Shown here: positions 33,808 to 42,625 of the stretch, piece after piece | Position numbering within the stretch: the stretch's first letter is position 1 | Layout of the letters: the number at the start of each line of letters is the position of its first letter | From: Pararhodobacter marinus | Lineage (GTDB): Bacteria; Pseudomonadota; Alphaproteobacteria; Rhodobacterales; Rhodobacteraceae | DNA length: 64,000 nucleotides | Direction: 5' to 3' | NCBI RefSeq assembly: GCF_003122215.1 | Contig: NZ_QEYD01000003.1 | Coordinates: 248,001 to 312,000 of the forward strand | Notes under the pieces: model-generated | What the model was told of the DNA's origin: nothing | What the model saw: only the letters and a program-made list of their open reading frames with translations | The model's database searches: none | Position numbers and translations under genes: made by a program

Positions 33808-33969
33808 TCAGCCGATCGCGAAGACGCCCAGAAGCATCAGCAGGAACAGCACCAGCACGATCACGATGAGGATCTTGGCACCGCTGAGCGCCAGCCCCGA
33901 CAGGCGGCCAAAACCGAGAAGAGCCGCAACGGCGGCGACGACGAGCAGTATCAGGATCCATTCAAGCAT
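33808..33969 (-). CDS. DUF1328 (YtjA-like) small membrane protein
   Basis: A 53-residue protein made of two hydrophobic helices: MLEWILILLVVAAVAALLGF, and ILIVIVLVLFLLMLLGVF after a GLALSGAK turn. This is the DUF1328/UPF0391 layout of stress-related small membrane proteins. A GAGGAAAA ribosome site precedes the ATG. It is convergent with the DUF1489 gene. Function unknown in the family. Confidence 0.8.
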   Translation of the reverse strand: MLEWILILLVVAAVAALLGFGRLSGLALSGAKILIVIVLVLFLLMLLGVFAIG

Positions 33970-34068
33970 AGGGGTTTTTCCTCAATATCTTCGCGGGCGC
34001 ATGCCGCTATCCAGAGGCAAACGTCCCGCGGGCCGCCCCGGTTCCGGCGCCCTGCGCAATTTCGTCCC

Positions 34069-34605
34069 TCACCGATCCTGCATCGCCTGCCATTCGGCCA
34101 GCGCCGGATTGGCCGGCAGCGCATCCCTGTCCCGCCCGGGCGCCGGGGCATCAGGAGCCACCGCAGGCGCCGCCTGCCCGGCCACGGCGGCGATCAGCCG
34201 CCCGCCCCGCAGGTAATGCGTCTCGCGCGCGCCGAAATAGAAGGCGACCACCGCCCCCAGCAGCCACCAGAGCGGCTCGGGCACTTCGGCCAGCCCGCGC
34301 ATCCGCAGCGCAAAGCCCGGCGGGTCCACCATGGCATAGGCGAACAGTCCCAGCGTTCCCAGCGCCAGCATCGGTCTGGGCAGGCGGTTGAGCCCGTTGA
34401 CCAGCCCGTCGAACCACCCTGCCCCGCTTGCGCCGAACTCGGCCGCATAGGCGGCCTGCGTGGCGCTGAACGCGTCGTGACCCAACTCCATCCGCCGCGT
34501 GGCGTTGGGGCGGAAGACCTCGGCCACCTGCGCCCCGACCCGGCCGATCTCGGCCACGCCGCCGCGCGCGAAGAGCGCCCGCGCAATGCCCGTAATCAAG
34601 CCCAT
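34069..34605 (-). CDS. GTA-type three-TM holin
   Basis: A 178-residue membrane protein starting MGLITGIARALFARGG. It has hydrophobic segments near residues 73-93 (PMLALGTLGLFAYAMV) and 107-125 (PLWWLLGAVVAFYFGA), with a Pro/Ala-rich tail. This is the Holin_3TM form found with gene transfer agents. It permeabilises the inner membrane so the endolysin can reach the wall. Its start overlaps the endolysin stop by 10 nt. Confidence 0.75.
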   Translation of the reverse strand: MGLITGIARALFARGGVAEIGRVGAQVAEVFRPNATRRMELGHDAFSATQAAYAAEFGASGAGWFDGLVNGLNRLPRPMLALGTLGLFAYAMVDPPGFALRMRGLAEVPEPLWWLLGAVVAFYFGARETHYLRGGRLIAAVAGQAAPAVAPDAPAPGRDRDALPANPALAEWQAMQDR

Positions 34606-35207
34606 GCCGCCACCCTTTCGCGATGCTCCGCCTCGCTCAGATGAAAGCGCGGCGCGATGAATTCCTCGGCCCGGGTGATCCACCCGCCCTTGCCGCCGTC
34701 GCGCCGTCGCGCATAGCGCCGGGACGCCGGACGCCGGTCGGCCAGCGCGTAATAGTAATCGCGGCGGGCGATGCCATAGGCATCGGCGATGTGGTCGGGG
34801 GCGATCTCGGCCGCCGCGCGCGCGGCCGCAAGCGTCAGCGGACCGATCGCCCCGTCGACGACCAGGTCGTAGCCCATCGCATTCAGAAGCCGCTGCAGGA
34901 TGCGCACGGCGTTGCTGCCCGCATTGACATACATGTCGAACACGCCGGGCTGCAGCGCGGCGGGCAGCCCCGCAAGGCCGGGGCGGTGATAGTAATGTTG
35001 CAAGAAGATCGCCACCGCCTGTTCACGGCCGAGCGCGCGGACATCCGCTTCGTCGACCGTCCCGTCCCCGTTCAGGTCCAGACCCAGCCGCCGCATCGTA
35101 TGGATGGTCACGCCGAAATTCGTGGCGCCGCCCGGATCATCGGGGTCGTTCACGAAGCCGCCCTCGCGGGCGACGATCTCTTCGGCCAGCTCTCGCACAT
35201 CGCGCAT
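34596..35207 (-). CDS. GTA-type endolysin (GH108 peptidoglycan hydrolase)
   Basis: A 203-residue lysozyme-like enzyme. The catalytic glutamate lies in VAREGGFVNDPDDPGGATNF, the GH108 hallmark EGG...DPGG.T..G. The C-terminal part (AAEIAPDHIADAYGIARRDY) is the peptidoglycan-binding helical unit. An EF-hand-like DLNGDGTVDEADVR loop at about residue 45 is unusual and may bind calcium. It is transcribed with the holin. In Rhodobacter capsulatus the homologous pair lies outside the main GTA cluster and releases the particles by lysis. Confidence 0.85.
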   Translation of the reverse strand: MRDVRELAEEIVAREGGFVNDPDDPGGATNFGVTIHTMRRLGLDLNGDGTVDEADVRALGREQAVAIFLQHYYHRPGLAGLPAALQPGVFDMYVNAGSNAVRILQRLLNAMGYDLVVDGAIGPLTLAAARAAAEIAPDHIADAYGIARRDYYYALADRRPASRRYARRRDGGKGGWITRAEEFIAPRFHLSEAEHRERVAAWA

Positions 35208-35261
35208 CGCCTTCTCCCGTCGCTGCAAACGGAGGGGAGAGTTGCGACCGAAAGGCTGAAA

Positions 35262-35768
35262 TCAGGTATCGCGACCGGACGTTGCGTAGTTTTCGCCGTG
35301 ATACTCGCATTCCTGCGCGTTGGCCGCAGCGTTGGGGCTGCCCTGAACGCCCACCGCATCGGCGACCTCGCGCGGCATGTAGGTCTCGTCATGCTTGGCG
35401 AGGATCTCGGTCGCCACGAACACGCCGTCGACCAGCCGGCCGGTCGCCACCGTGCCCTCGTTCTCGCCGAACAGGTCGGGCAGGATCCCCCGGAAGGTCA
35501 CCGGTACGGATTCGCAGAAATCGGTGACACGGAAGCTGACGGTTTCGCCCTGCCCGCGCGTGATCGACCCGACCTCGACCATGCCGCCAAGGCGGAACAC
35601 CTCGTTCGCGGCGGGCGGCTCGGCCATCACCTGGCTGGGCGAGCGGAAGAAGTTGATCCCGTCGCGCATGGCAAAGCCGATCAGCCCGGTGCTGAGCGCC
35701 AGCGCCGCGACGGCCACGACGATGATCTGCACGCGGCGGGTCTTCTTGAGGCTCTTCATGCCGGCCAT
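35262..35768 (-). CDS. ccmE: Cytochrome c maturation heme chaperone CcmE
   Basis: A 168-residue periplasmic protein anchored by one N-terminal helix (VQIIVVAVAALALSTGLIGF). The covalent heme ligand is His126 in AKHDETYMP, with Tyr130 in the conserved H-x3-Y position. The beta-barrel OB fold (VGSITRGQGETVSFRVTDF) precedes it. CcmE carries heme from CcmABCD to CcmFH. No other ccm gene is adjacent, as is common in Rhodobacterales. A GGAG ribosome site precedes the ATG. Confidence 0.95.
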   Translation of the reverse strand: MAGMKSLKKTRRVQIIVVAVAALALSTGLIGFAMRDGINFFRSPSQVMAEPPAANEVFRLGGMVEVGSITRGQGETVSFRVTDFCESVPVTFRGILPDLFGENEGTVATGRLVDGVFVATEILAKHDETYMPREVADAVGVQGSPNAAANAQECEYHGENYATSGRDT

Positions 35769-35854
35769 GGGATTGCTCCGATCGCTCGCTCGGGGGTCAT
35801 TGCGGCATCAGCTAGGCTCTCGCGGCCCGAAGCGCAATCGGGCCGAATGCCGCA

Positions 35855-36667
35855 TCAGGCCGCGCGGAACGGGATCCGGCGGCGCAGGAACTGGGTGGCC
35901 TTGCGGCCCACCGCCGCCGGGTCGCCCGTGGTCAGGAACGCGCTTTCGCGCCCCTCGCCCACCATCTCGGGATGGCGCTTGAGGTAATCGTCAAGGCTTG
36001 CCGCCACCAACTCGGGCTGGGAATAGACCGACACGTCGGGGCCCAGAGCGGCGCGGAACGCGTCTTCCATCAGCGGGTAATGGGTGCAGCCCAGCACGGC
36101 GGCCTCGGGCTTCGGCATCCGGCGGTGCAGCGCCTCGACATGGCTGTGAACCAGCGCCTCGGCCAGGATCATGTCGCCCTGTTCGATCGCGTCGACCACG
36201 CCGCCGCAGGGCTGCGCCTCGACATCGACGCCGATCGCGCGGAAGGCCAGTTCGCGCTGGAAGGCGCGGCTGGCCACGGTGGCGGGGGTGGCGAACAGCG
36301 CCACATGCTTTACCGCCACTTCGCGCGGCGGCGAGTTGTCGCCCCATTGCCGTTCGGTCAGCGATTCGATCAGCGGCACGAACACGCCCAGCACGCGCTT
36401 GTCCTTGGGGATCCACGTCTCCTGCATCCGCCGGAGCGCCGCCGCCGAGGCGGTGTTGCAGGCCAGGATGACCAGGTCACAGCCTTCGTCAAAAAGCCGC
36501 TGCACGCCCTTGGTGGTCAGCTGGTAGATGTCCTCGGCGTCGCGGGTGCCGTAGGGCGTGTTGGCATTGTCGCCGTAATAGACGAAGGGCACATCGGGAA
36601 GGCGCCTGTTCAGCGCATCCAGAACCGTGAGCCCGCCCAGCCCTGAATCGAACACGCCTACTGCCAT
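35855..36667 (-). CDS. murI: Glutamate racemase MurI
   Basis: A 270-residue cytosolic enzyme that makes D-glutamate for peptidoglycan. It begins [17 protein letters not shown], with the two catalytic cysteines in [11 protein letters not shown] (Cys70) and VLGCTHYPL (Cys194). Length is normal. The ATG lies 8 bp behind the acyltransferase stop on the same strand, so both are probably co-transcribed. Confidence 0.95.
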   Translation of the reverse strand: MAVGVFDSGLGGLTVLDALNRRLPDVPFVYYGDNANTPYGTRDAEDIYQLTTKGVQRLFDEGCDLVILACNTASAAALRRMQETWIPKDKRVLGVFVPLIESLTERQWGDNSPPREVAVKHVALFATPATVASRAFQRELAFRAIGVDVEAQPCGGVVDAIEQGDMILAEALVHSHVEALHRRMPKPEAAVLGCTHYPLMEDAFRAALGPDVSVYSQPELVAASLDDYLKRHPEMVGEGRESAFLTTGDPAAVGRKATQFLRRRIPFRAA

Positions 36668-36675
36668 CTGTGCCT

Positions 36676-37602
36676 CTATCGCCGATAGGTCTCCTCGAAT
36701 TCGTGGCCCAGACGGGCCCAGTCCGAGGGGTCTGGCGACAAGTCATACGTCCTGCGGCGCAGGAAATCCATCACCTCTTTAGGGGTTTGCGCCGCGCTCG
36801 CGACTTCCTGATGGGGGATCGGCCTGCCCACGGCCAGCCGCACCGGGCGATCCGTCCGCGCGGCGAATTCGCGCACCAGAAGCGCCATGCGCAGGGTGTA
36901 ATGCAGGTGGCTCGACACTTGGAACAGGGCGCTGTTCTGACCGTCGAACCACAGCGGAACGATGGTGGCGCCCGACTGCGTAACCATCTTCGCGGTAAAG
37001 CTGCGCCAGACCGGATCGCGCGCGGGCGCAAGCGGCGTCGCCCCGGTTGCCACGGTGCCCCCCGGGAAGATGCCCACCGCGCCGCCCGCCTTCAGGTAGC
37101 GGATCGCCTCGGCCCGGGTGGCGATGTTGCGGGCCTGCGCCGCGCGGCTGCCCGAGAAATCGATGGGCAGGATCGCGCGCGCCACGTCGGGGGCCTTGTC
37201 GAAGACCTGATGCGCGACGATGCGGAAATCCCCGCCCCGGACCGCCGACAGGATATGCCCCATGACCAGCCCGTCGAGGATCCCGAACGGATGGTTCGAT
37301 ACCACGACCAGCGGCCCGGACGGGGGGATCGCGTCGAGCGAGCCGCGCAGCACATCCAGCCGCAGGCCGAAGCGCTCCATCATCACGCGCCAGAAATCGC
37401 GCCCCGAGGCGACCTCGTCGGCGTAACCTTCGGCGCGGCGCATAAGCGACAGGCGGCCGGTAGCGTTCTCGACCGTGCGTATCACCGCGCGGCCCAGGGG
37501 CGAGGCGGCGGAATGGGCATAGGTGATCTCACGCGTGACGCCCCTGGGGCGACGCGGGCGAGGCGTTGACGGCAGCGGCGGGTCGATGATGGCGAAGGAC
37601 AT
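36676..37602 (-). CDS. Lysophospholipid acyltransferase family (PlsC-like) protein
   Basis: A 308-residue membrane-associated acyltransferase. The HX4D-type motif appears as [17 protein letters not shown], and [16 protein letters not shown] follows as the glycerol-phosphate binding motif. It transfers an acyl chain to a lysolipid; in Rhodobacterales relatives act on phosphatidate or ornithine lipid precursors. Transcribed together with murI. The exact acceptor is not deducible. Confidence 0.8.
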   Translation of the reverse strand: MSFAIIDPPLPSTPRPRRPRGVTREITYAHSAASPLGRAVIRTVENATGRLSLMRRAEGYADEVASGRDFWRVMMERFGLRLDVLRGSLDAIPPSGPLVVVSNHPFGILDGLVMGHILSAVRGGDFRIVAHQVFDKAPDVARAILPIDFSGSRAAQARNIATRAEAIRYLKAGGAVGIFPGGTVATGATPLAPARDPVWRSFTAKMVTQSGATIVPLWFDGQNSALFQVSSHLHYTLRMALLVREFAARTDRPVRLAVGRPIPHQEVASAAQTPKEVMDFLRRRTYDLSPDPSDWARLGHEFEETYRR

Positions 37603-37696
37603 GGGCGGACCTCGTGCGGTTGGCCCGTCCTAGCAGCGCAGAATGACAAAACGGCGACGCCGCAGCGCCGCCGTTTCCGTCGTCCCAGACCGGATG

Positions 37697-40600
37697 TTAC
37701 TGGGCAGCCATCCGCGTGGGCGTCCCGCCCGAGGCAATGGCCGCCAGCAGCTCCTCGCGCCGTTTCGCCGCTGCGCGCTCGTTCGCTTCCTTGACCGGGC
37801 CATAGCCGCGAATGGACAAGGGCAGCATCGCCAGCTCGAGGATCGGATCGCGGGTCGCGGGCGTCAGTTTGGGCAGAACTTCCTGCATGTCGCCTTCGAA
37901 CTGTTTGATAAGGCTGCGTTCCATCTTGCGCTCGGACGAATAGCCGAAGGGGTCGAACGGCGTGCCGCGCAGGCCCTTCATCTTCGCCAGCATCCGGAAA
38001 CCCGACATCATCCAGGGCCCGAATTCGCGTTTTTTCGGGCGGCCCTGTGAATCCTTGCCCGTCATGATCGGCGGGGCCAGGTGGAACTTCATCACGAAAT
38101 CGCCCTCGAAGGTCTCGCGGGCCTTGGCCTCGGTCGCCAGGTGCAGCCGCGCGACCTCGTATTCGTCCTTGTAGGCCAGCAGCTTGAAATACCCCTTGGC
38201 GACGGCCTCGCGCAGCGGCTTGTCCTCGATCCCGTCGACGAGCTTGCGGAAGCGTCTGGCCAGCCGCTTGCCCTGATACTCGACGAGCCGCGCCTCGCGA
38301 TAGGCGACCGGATCGGCGGGCAGGCTGGCAGTGTCGGCGGGCGCGATCACGCGCGCGGCCTCGTCGGGATGCAGCGCGGCCCAACGACCGATCTCGAAGG
38401 CGCGAAGGTTGCCCTCGACGGCCGCCTTGTTGAGACGGATCGCCTCGCGGATCGCGTCGCCCGACAGCGGGATCAGCCCCATCTGCCACGCGCCCCCGAG
38501 CACCATCATGTTGGAATAGATCGAGTCGCCCAGCAACAGACGCGACAGTTCCGACGCGTCGAACATCGTCAGACCGTCGCGCAGGCGGGCCTCAAGAGAG
38601 ACTTGCAAGTCTTTGACCGGAAGCCTGAATTCTGTGTTCTGGGTAAACGCGCCGGTGATGATTTCATGGCTGTTGACCACGGCGCCGGTGCGCCCCGTGG
38701 TCATCAGGCCCACGGTCTTCGCGCCCGCCGTCACCACCAGATCGCCCCCGATCACCGCGTCGGCCTCGCCCACGGCAACGCGCACGGCGCTGATATCCTC
38801 GGGCCTGTTGGCGAGCCGCAGATGGATATGCACCGCGCCGCCCTTCTGGGCGAGCCCCGCCATCTCCATCATGCCCGCGCCCTTGCCGTCGATCTGGGCG
38901 GCCTGCGCCATCACGGCGCCCACGGTGACGACACCGGTGCCGCCGACACCGGTGATCACCACGTTATGGGTGCCGGTGATCGCGGGCAATGCGGGGTCGG
39001 GAAGGTCCGGCAAGTCCAGCGCCTGGGTCGCGGCTTTCTTCAGCGTGGCGCCTTCCAGCGTGACAAAGGACGGGCAGAAGCCCTTGAGACAACTGAAATC
39101 CTTGTTGCACGACGACTGGTCGATCGCGCGCTTGCGGCCCAGTTCGGTTTCCACCGGGACGATCGACACGCAGTTCGACTGCACACCGCAATCGCCACAG
39201 CCCTCGCAGACATCGGTGTTGATGAAGACCCGACGGTCGGGGTCGGGGAATTGCCCGCGCTTGCGGCGGCGGCGTTTTTCGGCGGCGCAGGTCTGGACAT
39301 AGATCAGCGCCGAGACGCCCTTGGTCTCGGCCAGTTTCTCCTGCGCGCTCATCAGGTCCGCGCGCTCGACCTTCTCGACACCCGAGGGGAATTGCGACAG
39401 GTCCAGATCTTCCTTCTCGTCATAGACCACCACGACCGGGCGGACCCCCATGGCGACGATCTCGCGCGCGATCTGATAAGCGGTCAGCCCGCCCTCATTC
39501 TTCTGGCCACCGGTCATGGCGACGGCGTCGTTGAACAGGATCTTGTAGGTGATGGTGGTACCGGCCGCCAACGCGGCGCGGATGGCCTGCACGCCTGAAT
39601 GGTTATAGGTCCCGTCGCCGAGATTCTGGAAAACATGCCCGCGATGCGAGAACAGGCTCTCGCCGATCCAGTTCGCGCCCTCGCCGCCCATATGCGTGAA
39701 GCCCTGTGTCGAACGGTCCATCCACTGCACCATGTAGTGACAGCCGATCCCGGCATAGGCGCGGCTGCCCTCGGGCAGCTTGGTCGAGCTGTTATGCGGG
39801 CAGCCCGAGCAGAACCAGGGCGTGCGCTGCGCGATATCGGGGGCGTTGTCGGCGCGGCGCGTCTCGGCCATCCGTTCCAGGCCCGCGCGAATCGTTTCGC
39901 TGTCGCAGCCCTCTTCCAGAAAGATGCCGCCCAGTTTTTCGGCAATCATCACCGGATCGAGCGCATAACGCGTGGGGAACAGCTCTTCGGAATGCATCCC
40001 CCCGGCGCCACCCTTGTACCAGCCATAGACCCGGCGGCCCCGGCGGTCGTCGAAGATGGCTTCCTTGATCTGCACCTCGATCAGCTTGCGCTTTTCCTCG
40101 ACGCAGATGATCAGGTCCAGATCGTCGGCCCATTCGTGGAACGAGGTCATGTCCAGTGGCCAGGTCTGACCGACCTTGTAGGTGGTGATGCCCAGCCGCT
40201 CGCAGCTTTCCTCGTCCAGCCCCAAGAGTCCCAGCGCATGCACGAGGTCGAGCCAGTTCTTGCCCGCAGCGACCAGACCGATCTTCGCGCCCGGCTTGCC
40301 CCAGATCCGCTTGTCCATGCGGTTGGCGCGGCTGAAGGCTTCGGCGGCGAAGCGCTTGTAGTCGATCATCCGCGCTTCCTGCGCGACGGGCGTGTCCTGC
40401 AAACGGATGTTCAGCCCGCCCTCGGGCATCTGGAAATCGGGGCGAACGAAGGTCATGCGATGCGGATCGGCATCGACCACGGCGGTGGCCTCGATCGTGT
40501 CCTTCATCGTCTTCAAGCCCACCCAGAGCCCGGAAAACCGACTGAGTTCATAGGCATAGTGCCCGTAATCCAGGATTTCCTGAACCCCGGCAGGCGAGAC

Positions 40601-41110
40601 GATGGGCATGTAGGCATCGACCATGGCCCAGTCGGACTGGTGCAGCACGGTCGAAGATTCACCGGTATGGTCGTCCCCCATCGCCATGATGACCCCGCCA
40701 TGCGGCGAGGTTCCGGCCATGTTGGCATGTTTCATCGGGTCGCCCGAGCGGTCGACGCCGGGCCCCTTGCCGTACCACAGTGCGAAGACGCCGTCATAGG
40801 CGCCCTCGCCCCGAAGCTCGGCCTGCTGGGTGCCCCAGATGGCGGTCGCGGCAAGGTCCTCGTTCAGGCCTTCCTGGAATTTTACCTGGGCGCTGTCGAG
40901 AAACGGCTTCGCGCGCTGCATCTGCAGGTCGACTCCGCCCAGCGGCGAGCCGCGATACCCGGTGACGAAGCCTGCCGTGTTAAGTCCCGCCGCCCGGTCG
41001 CGCGCCGATTGCGCGAGCATCAGCCGAACAAGGGCTTGTGTACCATTAAGCAATACCGGAGACTTCTCGAGGTCGAACCGGTCGTTCAGAGACACCGTTT
41101 GCTTACCCAT
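37697..41110 (-). CDS. Fused indolepyruvate ferredoxin oxidoreductase (IorAB-type)
   Basis: A 1137-residue protein that oxidatively decarboxylates aryl 2-oxo acids to acyl-CoA. From the N-terminus: a pyrimidine-binding domain (FVTGYRGSPLGGVDLQMQ), the TPP-binding domain (WFCSGCPHNSSTKLPEGSR, GDGTYNHSGVQ), a ferredoxin-like cluster with many cysteines (CEGCGDCGVQSNC, SCLKGFCP), a gamma domain (VITGVGGTGVVTVGAVMAQ) and a C-terminal DUF6537-like part. The ATG chosen is five codons inside the open frame. The divergent LysR gene 170 bp away is the probable regulator. Subunit fusion into one chain is usual in proteobacteria. Confidence 0.93.
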   Translation of the reverse strand: MGKQTVSLNDRFDLEKSPVLLNGTQALVRLMLAQSARDRAAGLNTAGFVTGYRGSPLGGVDLQMQRAKPFLDSAQVKFQEGLNEDLAATAIWGTQQAELRGEGAYDGVFALWYGKGPGVDRSGDPMKHANMAGTSPHGGVIMAMGDDHTGESSTVLHQSDWAMVDAYMPIVSPAGVQEILDYGHYAYELSRFSGLWVGLKTMKDTIEATAVVDADPHRMTFVRPDFQMPEGGLNIRLQDTPVAQEARMIDYKRFAAEAFSRANRMDKRIWGKPGAKIGLVAAGKNWLDLVHALGLLGLDEESCERLGITTYKVGQTWPLDMTSFHEWADDLDLIICVEEKRKLIEVQIKEAIFDDRRGRRVYGWYKGGAGGMHSEELFPTRYALDPVMIAEKLGGIFLEEGCDSETIRAGLERMAETRRADNAPDIAQRTPWFCSGCPHNSSTKLPEGSRAYAGIGCHYMVQWMDRSTQGFTHMGGEGANWIGESLFSHRGHVFQNLGDGTYNHSGVQAIRAALAAGTTITYKILFNDAVAMTGGQKNEGGLTAYQIAREIVAMGVRPVVVVYDEKEDLDLSQFPSGVEKVERADLMSAQEKLAETKGVSALIYVQTCAAEKRRRRKRGQFPDPDRRVFINTDVCEGCGDCGVQSNCVSIVPVETELGRKRAIDQSSCNKDFSCLKGFCPSFVTLEGATLKKAATQALDLPDLPDPALPAITGTHNVVITGVGGTGVVTVGAVMAQAAQIDGKGAGMMEMAGLAQKGGAVHIHLRLANRPEDISAVRVAVGEADAVIGGDLVVTAGAKTVGLMTTGRTGAVVNSHEIITGAFTQNTEFRLPVKDLQVSLEARLRDGLTMFDASELSRLLLGDSIYSNMMVLGGAWQMGLIPLSGDAIREAIRLNKAAVEGNLRAFEIGRWAALHPDEAARVIAPADTASLPADPVAYREARLVEYQGKRLARRFRKLVDGIEDKPLREAVAKGYFKLLAYKDEYEVARLHLATEAKARETFEGDFVMKFHLAPPIMTGKDSQGRPKKREFGPWMMSGFRMLAKMKGLRGTPFDPFGYSSERKMERSLIKQFEGDMQEVLPKLTPATRDPILELAMLPLSIRGYGPVKEANERAAAKRREELLAAIASGGTPTRMAAQ

Positions 41111-41280
41111 CGTGCACCCTCCCAAGCGCTTGCCGATTTGCTGGCCTGTCTGGGATTATAGGTCAAAATTGCTGACCTTCCACCCCCTTGTTAGCGAAAT
41201 CTTGGCTTTCGCCGTTCACATCGATCCGATAGACACATCCCTGCACGCTCGGACCGGGCCTCAGAACAGATTACGCCGCG

Positions 41281-42186
41281 ATGGATTGGGACAAACTTCG
41301 AATTTTTCACGCGGTCGCGGACGCGGGCAGCCTGACGCATGCCGGCGACACGCTGGGGCTGAGCCAGTCGGCAGTCAGCCGCCAGATCCGGGGTCTGGAA
41401 GAATCGCTGGGCACGACGCTGTTCCATCGCCATGCGCGCGGGCTGATCCTGACCGAGCAGGGCGAATTGCTGTTTGACGCCACGCGCGCGATGAGCAAGC
41501 GGCTCGACACCGCCGCCGCGCGGATCCGCGACAGCGAAGAAGAGGTGTATGGCGAGCTGCGCGTGACCTCGACCACCGCCTTCGGCACCCTGTGGCTGGC
41601 GCCGCGCCTGCCCTCGCTCTATGCCAAGTATCCTGAGCTGAAGATCGACTTGATGCTGGAAGAGCGGGTTCTCGACCTGCCCATGCGCGAGGCCGATGTC
41701 GCCATCCGCATGAAAGAGCCCAGCCAGGCGGACCTGATCCGCAAGCGGCTGATGGGTGTGAAGATGCGGCTATACGCGTCGCCCGAATACCTGAAGGAAA
41801 ACGGCACGCCGCAGACGCTGCCGGAGATGGCGCATCACCGGCTGGTCTGCCAGAACGCCAACGCGCATCAGGTCTCGGCCGGCGCCGCTCTGGTGCGCGA
41901 GCTGATGACCCACGCGATCCGCACGACCTTTACGGTGAACAACTATTTCGGCGTCTTGCAGGCGGTCATCAATCATCTGGGTATCGGCGTTCTGCCCGAC
42001 TACCTGACCGAGGACTTCCCGCAACTGGTCCGCGTGCTGCCGGACGTGGAAAGCGCGGATGTTCCGGTGTTCCTCGCCTATCCCGAGGAACTGCGCCACT
42101 CCAAGCGGATCGCGGCCTTCCGCGACTTCGTGCTGGAGGGCGTGATCGCCTATCGCAAGCAACGCGTGACGGCATCCGACCTTTGA
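41281..42186 (+). CDS. LysR-family transcriptional regulator next to the indolepyruvate oxidoreductase
   Basis: A 301-residue LTTR. The N-terminal HTH spans residues 1-60 (MDWDKLRIFHAVADAGSLTH, SQSAVSRQIRGLEESLG), followed by the effector-binding domain. It is divergent from the oxidoreductase gene, and the 170-bp gap is the likely binding region. It may also regulate itself. Effector unknown; aromatic amino acid breakdown products are an inference from the neighbour. Confidence 0.9.
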   Translation: MDWDKLRIFHAVADAGSLTHAGDTLGLSQSAVSRQIRGLEESLGTTLFHRHARGLILTEQGELLFDATRAMSKRLDTAAARIRDSEEEVYGELRVTSTTAFGTLWLAPRLPSLYAKYPELKIDLMLEERVLDLPMREADVAIRMKEPSQADLIRKRLMGVKMRLYASPEYLKENGTPQTLPEMAHHRLVCQNANAHQVSAGAALVRELMTHAIRTTFTVNNYFGVLQAVINHLGIGVLPDYLTEDFPQLVRVLPDVESADVPVFLAYPEELRHSKRIAAFRDFVLEGVIAYRKQRVTASDL

Positions 42187-42625
42187 TCGATCGCCCTCAG
42201 GTTGCGCCCGCCGAGTGAGGCATGCATGCAACGCATCACGGCTATGATGCAAGCGCAGCAACGAAATCATTGAACGCATGCAACGACTCGACTATTTGAA
42301 GTGTCAAGATGCATGGCTCTGTCATGTATCTTTACCTCCCTGTTGGACTTGGGCCGAGCTTTGCTCGGCCTTTTTTTGGCGCATCGGGCAGCCGACTCGG
42401 CCAGGCGCCCAACAAGCGGGCAGTTTGAGAACGCCACCCGCGCCCCCAAGCCCGCCGGCCTGCCGCCGGGGGTCGGCGCCGAAACGGGATGCAGGCGCGA
42501 TCACCGGTCGCCTTCCGGCAGAAAAACCCGAAAAAATGCCGTGGCGGACGGGATCGGCCACAGGCGGCGCTTTTCCTTGCGCATCGCTTGGCCTATGACG
42601 CCCCCAAGCATTGGAGACCTCGCCC
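42187..42625. other. Intergenic region with a possible small RNA
   Basis: About 440 bp between the LysR gene and purL. The first part repeats the word CATGCAACG twice (near 42222 and 42277). A strong terminator lies at 42352-42377, 166 bp behind the LysR stop, preceded by TTTACCTCCC, an anti-Shine-Dalgarno-like stretch. This pattern would fit a short sRNA ending at 42377. The remaining 250 bp lead into purL without a gene. Confidence 0.35.
42352..42377 (+). terminator. Strong Rho-independent terminator
   Basis: GGCCGAGC-TTT-GCTCGGCC forms a perfect 8-bp stem with a 3-nt loop and seven Ts. It ends either the long 3' UTR of the LysR gene or an independent small RNA. Confidence 0.9.
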
